DNA of 23,621 bases, taken from positions 1-23,621 of the forward strand of contig LRSR01003270.1 of the NCBI GenBank assembly GCA_001579985.1, in the 5' to 3' direction. This stretch comes from Hypsibius dujardini. Taxonomy: Eukaryota; Tardigrada; Eutardigrada; Parachela; Hypsibiidae. Shown in pieces: positions 1 through 8,467 of this stretch. The notes under the pieces were generated by a model. The model was given only the letters and a program-made list of their open reading frames with translations. It was not told the origin of the DNA and did no database searches. The stretch's first letter is position 1; each line of letters starts with the position of its first letter. A program made the position numbers and the translations under genes.

Positions 1-60
1 TAAATATAAAATATAAATATAAAATATAAATATAAAATATAAATATAAAATATAAATTTA
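1..60. repeat. 13-bp AT-only tandem repeat at the left edge
   Basis: The unit TAAATATAAAATA is repeated four times without change, followed by a partial copy. The array is cut by the window edge, so its full length is unknown. No gene is visible between here and the foldback element at 221. Confidence 0.9.
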
Positions 61-220
61 AATTGCTTTCTAACTAGGACAAGAACGGAGATTTTCCCTC
101 CCGATCGGAGTGAGTTTTTTTTTTCAAATACTTGTCCATATATCATGATTTTACATTGCGGTCTCGAGCTGGAAATCACATCTATGGTTTCAGAAAAAAT
201 AAGGAAGAAACCAACACTTT

Positions 221-631
221 GTGTTATGATCCGGGGCTTGATTGATTGATTCATTAGTCACGTTTCCGAAGTTTCAATTTTTTTGATCCCAACCACTGTA
301 AAACGTTTGATTACAAGAATTTTGACATTCTTCACTCTAAATTTGATTTGAAATCGATTGAAATAGCAGAAATTTTTTTGGATGCCAGGGGGCGGAGCTA
401 TGGGCTAGTTTCAATATAGGCTTCCGAGTGACATTACAGAAATGACCCATAGCTCCGCCCCCTGGCTCACAGATAAGATTCTGCTGATGTCAATCGATTC
501 CAAAACGAATTTGGAGTGAAAGAGTGTCAAAAATCTTGGAGTCAATCGTTTTACAGTGGTTGTGATGAAAAAAATTGAAATTTTGGAAACGTTGCTAATG
601 AATCAATCAATCAAGCCCCGGGCCATAGCAC
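221..631. mobile_element. foldback (MITE-like) element of about 410 bp
   Basis: The left arm starts GTGTTATGATCCGGGGCTTG and the right arm ends with its near reverse complement, CAAGCCCCGGGCCATAGCAC. The pairing continues through GATTGATTGATTCATTAG, the TTTTACAGTGG region and an inner block CCAGGGGGCGGAGCTATGGG near 386, mirrored by CCCATAGCTCCGCCCCCTGG near 447. Almost the whole element is two imperfect arms of about 200 bp around a short centre near 420-430. It has no coding capacity. A related inner block (TAGCTCCGCCCCCTGGC) recurs near 11,577 in a TTI1 intron. No clear target-site duplication was found. Confidence 0.8.
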
Positions 632-776
632 AAAATGGTAAGTTTGCTAATACAAGATCTGTCTTTCAGATGAAAGGAACAGACGTGTCAATTATTACTA
701 CCGCAACCCGCGTAAGTAGGTAGTGGTCAGATCTTTGCACTAGGGTTCGAGTAGTAATGTTTTTTAACTGCCGCAG

Positions 777-2214
777 CGGCTCCAGATGGAATTGTGCTGT
801 CCAGCGCTGAGATAGGAGTCACAAGATCGCCGTCTCGTGGCTGGACTCCGGACATGGTCGCCGCACCAGACATGGTCGCCGCACCAGATACACTCACGGT
901 TGTTCTTCGTTACGACGAGCTGATGACGTAAGTGCACCTTTTTGAAGTCTGATAGATCACTTTCGAACAGTTTGGAAGTGGAAACATATGTAAATACGGT
1001 CTGTCCAGAGCGCCTCTGGACAAAGATTCTCTGCACGGGCTCCGGCGTCAACGAGAAAAGGTACTTAACGCCACAGCAGCCTTGGTTCACATTGGGCTAA
1101 ACCGCTCTCGATGTCCTTAGGCCATTGCTAAAGGTTCACAATGTCGCGTCCCTCCCAACACGTCCGTCGGTGAAATCGCCAATTTCCTCGCCATGAATTA
1201 TCGCATTTGTGATCCTGTGCGGGTTAGTTCCATGTCGGATGGCAAAGCATTCTTGCGCCTACCCGGAATCTCGGTTGGAGTACACACGTGGCCAGATTTC
1301 TGGGTGGCCCGAGTTGGAACCACTTTTCAGCTGGGCGCAAGCAAAATTGGGTGGCCCGAGTTTGAGCCAAACACCAGTATTGTGGCCATGTGTGTACATA
1401 GATACACACGTGGCCAGATTACTGGGTGGCCCGAGTTTGAGCCAAACATCCACTGTTGTGGGTGGCCCGAGTTTGAGCCAAATACCCAATACTGTGGCCA
1501 TGTGTGTAGCTATGGTGTTTTTGCAGGTGGCTGTTCTGGATGGGAATACCACACTGGATGAGAAACTAACAATGTCTGATATCGCGCGATTTCGCGATAA
1601 ACCGGTAACAACCAAGAGTCGCATTTACGGAAGCAGGGGGGAGGGCAAAAACTAAAATTTGTTGATTACTAGTAATTAGTTTTTTTAGTCAATGTGAAAA
1701 TGAGTAATCAAGGATCTTGTAGTTGGAGACTGCCGGGACATTGGAGTTGTCCTTCGTCTTCGTGGCCATTACAATGCGAGGTGGTAACAACCGTCGCATC
1801 CTGGCCGCGATCATCACTGATTTGATTCGCCGGAAGCCGGCGCTGATCGAGCCCGTCTTCACCAATCCCGCCAGGCGGACCTTCAAGCGACAGAAAGTGC
1901 GTCGAGGCAAGACTTCATCCTCCGACAGCATTGGGATGGCCACCAGCGTTACTTTGCCTGCGGGTTCACTGTCCGGCGTTGTTGATGCCCGAGAGGATGA
2001 CAAACCGGAGGCGACTTACGACTTCACCGTTCTCGACTACATGCACGCGACCGTGACGCATCGTACCGCCGTTGAGAACGTGTCGGTCGTGCCGGAGTCA
2101 CCGTCCATGAACGCGTCGGACTTTCTCACCAGCTGGTCTCCCTGCAAACAGGCTGCGGACACTTCGTCCGGTGATGCGGCAATCCGGCAATTGGTCTTTC
2201 GTCCACCACGCTGA
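777..2214 (+). CDS. spliced gene with RAWUL-like segment (Polycomb RING1/PCGF-like), 5' incomplete
   Basis: Proposed exons are 777-927, 971-1060, 1121-1222, 1527-1604 and 1723-2214. A possible 42-nt exon at 670-711 (CTTTCAG acceptor, GTAAGT donor) fits the phase of the first. Clear signals include the donor GTAAGT at 928 and acceptors TTTTTGCAG before 1527 and CCTTAG before 1121. The segment SVGEIANFLAMNYRICDPVR, then VAVLDGNTTLDEKLTMSDIA, then GTLELSFVFV, resembles the RAWUL (ubiquitin-like) domain of RING1/PCGF proteins, which binds CBX or other Polycomb partners. No RING finger is seen; it could lie left of the window. After this segment come about 145 residues of basic then low-complexity sequence, ending in a TGA inside a minisatellite. 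The join between 1060 and 1121 is out of phase (two bases left over, then a frame needing none), so an exon or splice site is wrong or missing. The family call is tentative; the existence of a gene is more certain. Confidence 0.45.
1281..1508. mobile_element. two adjacent short inverted-repeat elements with TACACACGTGGCCA ends
   Basis: They sit inside the intron 1223-1526 of the RAWUL-like gene. The first (1281-1396) begins TACACACGTGGCCAGATT and ends TGGCCATGTGTGTA; the second (1403-1508) has the same ends. Between the ends lie repeated copies of GGGTGGCCCGAGTTTGAGCC (near 1350, 1433 and 1461, plus a diverged copy near 1302). The same end and core motifs recur at 12907-13254, and the core motif at 4996-5536. 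Confidence 0.75.
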
Positions 2215-2374
2215 CTCCGGCAATTGGTCTTTCGTCCACCACGCTAATCCGGCAATTGGTCTTTCGTCCATCACGCTAATCCGGCAATTGGTCTTTCGTC
2301 CACCACGCTAATCCGGCAATTGGTCTTTCGTCCACCACGCTAATCCGACAATTGGTCTTTCGTCCACCGCGCTG
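2181..2374. repeat. 32-bp minisatellite, six copies
   Basis: The unit contains TCCGGCAATTGGTCTTTCGT followed by CCACCACGCTAA. Copies are spaced 33, 32, 32, 32 and 32 bp apart, with a few substitutions. The first copy overlaps the last codons and TGA stop of the plus-strand gene, so that protein's extreme C-terminus is repeat-encoded. The unit length is not a multiple of three, so the array cannot be one continuous protein repeat. Confidence 0.9.
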
Positions 2375-2833
2375 ACCCTCTGAAGTTTCCTACCCACGAT
2401 TGTTTTCCTTGCGATCTCTGAATCTTGAGATTGGCCTTCCCTTGTACCGATTGTTTTGTAGCGAGTTCCGACTTGCGATTCGTTTGGATTCGGTGTTCCC
2501 CATTCACTGAAAGCAGTAGATAATGCGAATTTCCACTTTCAATCTTTTGTTTCTCTTTCTTACTCAGCGGGAGGACCTTATGTACTGTACGTAGGGTGAT
2601 GCGTGTTCTTGTAAATCATTCCTATTTTCAGACTTCCGAAACTTCCGAAACTTCATAGATCATGATTTCCTTAGAAGTTAATCAGAAGCCACCATGAATT
2701 AGGGATAATAAAAAATAATAAAAAATAATAAAAAATGAAATTAGTCGACTAATTAGTTTTTGTAGTCAACTTGTTGCCACTACTTCCCCTTCTCTTCGAT
2801 TCAACAAATTTAACATAGACCGCAAGTATCACG
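2375..2833. other. convergent 3' intergenic region with AATAAA signals
   Basis: This stretch lies between the convergent ends of the plus-strand RAWUL-like gene and the minus-strand endophilin gene. It holds no ORF of note. From about 2702 to 2735 there are three closely spaced AATAAAAAAT blocks on the plus strand, each with an AATAAA hexamer; they are plausible poly(A) signals for the plus-strand gene. No AATAAA was seen on the minus strand here for the endophilin transcript. Confidence 0.5.
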
Positions 2834-5800
2834 CTATACAATTGGTCGTTCATCCGGTTTCGGCTCACTCTCGTCAGCGTTCACAGCATGTGTGGATCCC
2901 GCGTCCTTCGTGTGGGCTGTCGGAGTAGCGGGTTTCTCATCCTTGGTCTTCGGGTCCTCCGGTTTCGCAGACTGCGCAAACTGTTTTACCACAATGGACT
3001 GGTGTCCCAGAGGTCCGTGTGCATTCCGCCGGTCCCGAGCAACCGATTCCCTCTCTTCGTGGACCGCCGGCACGGGCTTTTCCACGGGGATTTGCTGCTT
3101 TGACTGCATCAGTGGCTCCTCTTTCGTCAGGTGTACCACCGCTTTCATCTCGTCCCACGTTTTCTTCAGCATCGACAGCGGATTTAGTCGCGCCAGATTG
3201 CCCTTTGACGACTCGCTCTGCTCGTCCTGGGCACTTTGCTTCGAGGGAGACGGGTTGATCTTGGTCTTACTATCGGTCACGAGTTTCCGTGAATCAGAAC
3301 CGGCGATTACAGCGGTGTTATCAGTAGCGGTCGCAAGACGTTCTGGATGCGAGCGTTCGTAGTCCGCGGGGAGGACCTTGTCATCAGCTCCGTCAGTGGT
3401 GAAGTCGTGGTCGCGAAAGGAGTCGCTGAAATCACCGCCCGTCTCGCCGGTTGGCTCGGGAGCGACTTGATCGACCGACAACGTGATCCCGCCTATGTGC
3501 TTCGCCCCGAGATCCAGCTCGGTCAGTGGCCATTCGATCTCAATGTTGTCGACCGCTTTGAGCTTCCTAAAGTGAAACAGCGAGATAATTTAACAAAGCC
3601 GCACTAGTTATACTAATACTGTCCCTCTGTTTACCTGTCTGTCTGTCTGTCTGTCTGTCTGTCTGCCTGTTTGTCTGTCTGTCTGTCTGTTTATCTGTCT
3701 GTCTTTCTGTCTGCCTTTGTGTCTGCCTGTTTATCTGTCTGTCTGTCTGCCTATCTGTTTGTCTGTCTGTCTGTCTATCTGTCTGCCTGTTTCACTGCTC
3801 CAAAGAATATGTGTCTGAATTTATTTCGGTTAACTTACGTCAACAGCCCCGCTTTCAGAGACTCTGTGATTTCCGTACAGCGTCGCATATAGATCAGTTG
3901 GCACTCCACGAATCGCAGGAAGGCAATCACCATACGTTTCTTCTCGCTCTCCGCGTTTACACATGCCGTGCGAGTCCGCTGCTGCTGGGTGTCAAAGTCC
4001 ACCTGGGCTATGTCCATCCGGGCTTGCCTCTGTAGAGAAAGCCAAACAACAAAATGTACAGACAAACGTTCCAGACCGATCTTAAAATCAACATTATCTT
4101 CCCGCTAAAACACAAATCACTCACACCTGAATCTTACTGTCGGTTCCAGCCGCTTTGTCGTGGTGAAACCGTCGAACGGCCGCGTCAAGGTCAAGCCGAC
4201 GGTTGTCTAGCAGGTGCTGCTGCTTCTGCGGACTCACACATACCCGTTCAGTTTAACTATCCATTAATTTACAAACATGTCTAATTATTCCAAAAAATAT
4301 TAAGTAATTAAATGATACAGTAAGTGACGGAATTTAATCTAACGGAGGGTCCCGGAAATGGGCAAAGGGGCGGGGCAGGGCAGGGGTAATACTTGAACAA
4401 TCAACCAATCAACTCCGCTCCGATTGCCTCGGAGCTCCGCTGGTTGATTGGTTGATTGCCCTTGCCCCGCCCCTTGAACAATCAACCAATCAACTCCGCT
4501 CCGATTGCCCCGGAGCTCCGCTGGTTGATTGGTTGATTGCTCTTACCCGCCCCCTGAACAAACAACCAATCAGCATTGAACTAAATGGTAATTTACTCAC
4601 AACAACAGCATGAAGGAAAGTGTTGAGATACGTCCGCATGGGTACAAGAAGACTCAACGCGGTCATCGTCACGAATTTCAGCTCTTCATGGCCGAGATCC
4701 TGCTGTGCATGTCCAATGTCGATTAGAATTTCGCCTGTGATGGATTAACATTAACATTAACATAAAGGGGAAACGACGATGTCGACAGAGATCGGCAGAA
4801 AGAAAATGAATGTACCCATTAAAGACATATCACCGAAGGCGCGTCCGGCAAACACCAATTGGGTCCCGAGATGGTACTGCTCATTGGTGCGAACGTTGGC
4901 TTTACGCTCGGCTGCCTCGTAGATGAATTCCCTGGTGACGACCAACGGTCCATGCTTCAGATACTACAGACATAGTGACAGACATACAGACAGGCAACTT
5001 TTCACCGGCGCCCAGCAAAATGGGGTGGTCAGGGTTTGAGCCAGTTTTGATCAAGCGTGCAGCTGTTTCTCCCATCGCTTGATTCATTGATTTAACACCA
5101 GTATCATCGCTTGATTCATTGATTTAACACCAGTACCATCGCTTGATTCATTGATTTAACACTAGTACCATCGCTTGATTCATTGATTTAAGACCAGTAC
5201 CATCGCTTGATTCATTGATTTAACACCAGTACCATCGCTTGATTCATTGATTTAACACCAGTACCATCGCTTGATTCATTGATTTAACACTAGTATTACG
5301 GGAATCATAATTTAAAAGTACGCGGACTGTCGTGGGCGTTAAAGGTCGACTCATCATACGTTCTCCGCAAAAAATCAATGCATCAATCGAGAAGTTCGCC
5401 AAAATAATTCAAAGTCAATCAATCGATCGACTGAGCAAAGACTGCGTGATCAGATGTGGTAAAAAACAGCTGTACGCCTGGGCCAAAATGGCTCAAACTC
5501 CGACCACTCCATTTTGCTGGGCGCCGGTATAAAGTTGGCTTTAATTCGGTCGGCCTGAGGTTTTTGCCACGTGTGTACTTAATAATTGAAATGATAGTAG
5601 AGATGAAAACCGTTACCTAGCGGTCGCGGAAAAAAAATATCAAATTTTAAGCGGCATGGAAATTTTTATCTTTAGTTGCCAAGTGCGGAGCGGCCCGGAA
5701 TTTCCGCTGCCGCACCGCACCGCGCTGCGGGCGGAGCGGATGTTGATCTCTTTAGGATGATAAATACGGTAATCAGCAGGTCGCCCCGAAGTCATAGTTT

Positions 5801-6985
5801 AATTTGGGAAAACAAGACCTTGATTACTTGATTACTGACTACTTACTACTATGTGCCTATAATCATTCAATCAAAGCCTTGATTTGCCTGGCCCGCCTAA
5901 ACGAAGTTCAATTTCGGGAATGCTCGAAACTAGCACGACTACGGCTTTTGAATCAACTGTTCCACCATCCGCAGCCATACGAATTGGGAGTGGGAGTGAC
6001 ATTACAGATACACACACGTGGCAAAAACCTTGCACTGACCGAATCAAGCACTTCAACTCGACGGCTGTGTATAACAGCCATGCAACGAGTGCAATGGCTT
6101 AACTCGGTTGGCGCAAGGTTTTTTGGTGGAGCAGTGAGTTTACTATATGCACACGTGGCAAAAATCTTGCGCTAACCGAATCAAGCACTTTAACTCGAGG
6201 GCTGTCTATAACAGCCATGCAACGAGTGCAATGGCTTAACTCGGTTCACGCAAGGTTTTTTGCTGGAGCAAGTGAGTTAACTATATACACACGTGGCAAA
6301 AACCTTGCGCGGACCGAATCAAGCACTTTAACTCGACGGCTGTGTATAACAGCCATGCAACGAGTGTAATGGCTTAACTCGGTTCACGCACGGTTTTTGC
6401 CATGTGTGTATATAGTTAACTCACTTGCTCCACCATGGAGATGACCCTTTTGTGTCGCTTGATGATGGTCCGTGTGTCTCCACACATGCGTTGAATGTCT
6501 TCGTCCACAGTTGTGCCTCCAGGATGCCCGAAACACTCTTCGGTCCGCTGCAAGCAACAGGACACAGTAAAAACATTCGATCTGTTCTGGAAGAGTCTAT
6601 GAGGCAAAGTCCGTATTTCGGCTCACCCTCCACTTAGTCCCTAAATCGGCTCACTCATGGGTTTCTCTTTCACGGCGGGTGCTTGATTGTTTGATTTGCT
6701 GTAATCTGTCCAAGTACTCTATAGCACTTCTAAAATCAAACAATCAAGCACCTGCTGTCAAAGAGAAACCCATGAGTGAACCGATTTAGGGACTAAGTGG
6801 AGGGTGAGCCGAAATAGACACTTTGCCTCATACTCCCTACGTGACAAGAAAATCGATCGCGAACCAAATCGGTCATTGAACAGATGACTCTTCTTGACCT
6901 GGACATTCCGATTGATATTTCTGTAGCAGTCCGTGAAGACGGAAGTGAGGCAATTGACGGGGTTCTTCTTCCGCGTTGTGGTCAT
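2834..6985 (-). CDS. endophilin-B-like N-BAR protein without SH3 domain
   Basis: Seven exons join in phase: 6899-6985, 6425-6547, 4816-4954, 4601-4734, 4127-4225, 3839-4029 and 2834-3566, giving about 501 residues. The first ATG is at 6985. Residues 1-29 match the H0 helix region by position; about 30-258 form the BAR domain. Diagnostic stretches are TREFIYEAAERKANVR (family: EEFVYEKLDRKAPSR), a block with LGHEELKF and SLLVPMRTYL, NRRLDLDAA (identical in SH3GLB1 apart from N/K), and FVECQLIYMRRC (family: FVEAQMTYYAQC). Splice sites are good: CTTGCAG before exon 2 and GTGAGT after it, CTACAG before exon 6 and GTAAGT after it. Endophilin-B proteins bend membranes in autophagy, mitochondrial and Golgi dynamics. 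Family members usually end in an SH3 domain (SH3GLB1 is 365 aa). Here the last exon instead encodes 243 residues rich in Asp, Glu, Lys, Pro and Ser, ending in TAG. No SH3 motif was seen downstream. The gene is head-to-head with TTI1. Confidence 0.9.
3631..3791. repeat. imperfect TCTG tetranucleotide array
   Basis: About 160 bp of TCTG on the plus strand, interrupted by GCCTG, TTTG and TATC variants, lies inside endophilin intron 6 (3567-3838). In the gene's orientation it is a CAGA array starting about 47 bp after the 5' splice site. It shows as open frames of repeated Cys-Leu-Ser-Val, which are not genes. Confidence 0.95.
4368..4568. repeat. tandem palindromic GATT/CCGC repeat, about 81-bp period
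   Basis: A palindrome CAATCAACCAATCAACTCCG ... GGTTGATTGGTTGATTG occurs twice in tandem (TTGAACAATC at 4393 and 4474), with a partial third copy at 4555. Each copy is flanked by GCCCCGCCCC-type sequence. Each can fold as a hairpin with arms of about 30 bp. It lies in endophilin intron 4 (4226-4600). Confidence 0.85.
4996..5536. mobile_element. inverted-repeat element of about 540 bp enclosing a 32-bp array
   Basis: The left arm (4996-5043) contains CCGGCGCCCAGCAAAATGG, GTGGTC and GGGTTTGAGCC. The right arm (about 5490-5536) is its reverse complement with few mismatches: GGCTCAAACTC, GACCACTCCATTTTGCTGG and GCGCCGGT. Seven copies of CATCGCTTGATTCATTGATT plus TAACACCAGTAC (32 bp; starts 5073, 5105, 5137, 5169, 5201, 5233, 5265) lie between. 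The element is in endophilin intron 2 (4955-6424). The GGTTTGAGCC core is shared with the elements at 1281 and 12907. No transposase is present. Confidence 0.8.
5537..6009. other. intronic sequence of endophilin intron 2
   Basis: This stretch has no gene. Near 5566 it contains GCCACGTGTGTAC, a single solo end of the TACACACGTGGC family. It also has a GC-rich patch near 5690-5745 (repeated GCCGCACCGC and GCGGAGCGG). The open frames here are interrupted and carry no recognisable motif. Confidence 0.5.
6010..6411. mobile_element. tandemly expanded inverted-end element beside the exon 2 donor
   Basis: The left end reads CACACACGTGGCAAAAACC and the right end GGTTTTTGCCATGTGTGTA, its reverse complement with one change. 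Inside, CACACGTGGC recurs at 6013, 6150 and 6288, giving a tandem period of about 137 bp. Each unit holds CTGACCGAATCAAGCACTT, ATAACAGCCATGCAACGAG and AATGGCTTAACTCGGTT. The first and last of these are themselves partly complementary, so each unit can fold. The array abuts the endophilin exon 2 donor at 6424. Confidence 0.8.
6599..6831. mobile_element. 233-bp near-perfect foldback element
   Basis: The left arm starts ATGAGGCAAAGTCCGTATTT and the right arm ends with the complementary ACTTTGCCTCAT. Arms of about 95 bp pair over the blocks GGTGAGCCGAAATA, AACCCATGAGTGA and ATCAAACAATCAAGCACC. The loop is about 40 bp near 6700-6735. It lies in endophilin intron 1 (6548-6898), about 50 bp from exon 2 and about 70 bp from exon 1. 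There is no coding capacity. Arm identity is high, suggesting a recent insertion. Confidence 0.85.
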
Positions 6986-8077
6986 TTGATTAGGACAGCG
7001 GTTTTTGGCCTTGAAAAATACGTCAGCCCTAATCGTCGATTACAGACGTGATTACTATTATGTTGATTTCTGAGATGCTTGTGAATTGTGCCATCTTTGA
7101 GCACAAATCCGAGCTCTTAACAAGACTGTGTAGACCTGGTGCCACCGTAGCAACTACAGACTGAATTATACCCCCCCCCTTTTGTCGTAAGCCCCGTAGT
7201 GGTCCGCACTACGAAACCACGAGTAGTACGGTACTGTACTGCCGCGTTAGCTTCGCGCAGTAGAAGTAGACCCACCGTAAACTTAGACCTATGGATCCGC
7301 GCATGAGCTTACGTACACTAAGGGGCTAGGATAACGAAGTAAGGCTCTTGCAGTGCGCGAAGCTAACGCGGCAATACGGTACTGCCACGATTTTAAGGGT
7401 GTTTAGCCCCGCCCACCCCTGATAGACTGTACGTGACGTCACGGATTCACTTCCGTTCATCGAAGGCCAATTTCGGCCCGCCAAAAGCGCAGTGAAACCA
7501 GTGAACATAAGTTGGACCGGGGGTCGGTAATTTACTTGTAGGGCAAAAAAATCGTGGCAGTACAGTACGGTAGTAGTGTACTGTATTTTCGCGTTAGACA
7601 GGGACAGTTGTACTGGAGTGGAACGTGTGCACGGCTGTGTGCACCGTAGACACAGCACAAGCGCCGCGTGGCCGATTAAAGGTTCCACAGCTCGTACTTT
7701 GTCCCTGTCTAACGCGAAAATACAGTAGTGACGCGATTCTAAGGCGCAACGCAAACTGCGTTTCCCGTGTATATAAAGCCCCAGGTGTGCGTACAAAACC
7801 ACCTACCCACTGAAATGCGCCTCAGACTTCAATCAAGCAACTTACTAACAGCTCACATCCTTGTTGATCTTCATAAATCTTAAATAAAGAGATCAATCAA
7901 AGTAGCAGACTCTTACGTTTGCCATCGGCGAAGGGTAGCCTCTCCGATTTTCTCCGCTCTGGCAAATTTTCGCTGAAGCAATCTATGAGACAACGACCAG
8001 CGCTCCAGAACTGTATTTCTTCGGTTTTCAATAAAAAAAATTCCTGTAAAGTTTCCGTTTCTTCCTGTAAAGTTTGA
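6986..8077. promoter_or_regulatory. divergent intergenic region between endophilin-B and TTI1
   Basis: This region should contain the 5' ends of both divergent genes. It holds two inverted repeats. In the first, 7230-7262 pairs with about 7350-7385, with GCCGCGTTAGCTTCGCGCA in one arm. In the second, 7580-7605 pairs perfectly with 7701-7726. A TATATAAA box lies near 7770 (GTGTATATAAAGCCCC, plus strand), about 700 bp before the TTI1 ATG. No transcription start can be fixed from sequence alone, and the TATA box may belong to the repeats. The open frames here look random. Confidence 0.4.
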
Positions 8078-8345
8078 TTGATTGATTAATACCGTTGATG
8101 AGAACGGCCTTCTAACTGAATCGATCGATTGATTGATTAATACCGTTGATGAGAACGGCCTTCTAATTGAATCGATCGATTGATTGATTAATACCGTTGA
8201 TGAGAACGGCCTTTTAACTGAATCGATCGATTGATTGATTAATACTGTTGATGACAACGGCCTTTTAACTGAATCGATCGATTGATTGATTAATACTGTT
8301 GATGAGAACGGCCTTTTAACTGAATCGATCGATCGATTGATTGAT
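8078..8345. repeat. 51-bp minisatellite just upstream of TTI1
   Basis: Five copies have anchors at 8091, 8142, 8193, 8244 and 8295, exactly 51 bp apart. Each contains ACCGTTGATGAGAACGGCCT, AACTGAATCGATCGATT and GATTGATT. It ends about 120 bp before the TTI1 start codon. Because 51 is 17 codons, one minus-strand frame stays open across most of the array. That frame is a repeat effect, not evidence for a gene. Confidence 0.95.
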
Positions 8346-8467
8346 TATGGTGACATTGCTCGTACAGTTTTATGAGTTTCGAATTCTTGTTTTCTTACTG
8401 TACTATTATTTTTTTCTGCCTGCAAAAATTGAATTGAATTTTTGTTTCAACAAAAACCTCAATTAAC

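Noticed and set aside
7913-8257. Minus-strand frame with 17-residue repeats over the 51-bp array
   Set aside because: The unit length is divisible by three and lacks stops, so an open frame is expected by construction. There is no splice context or start with support.
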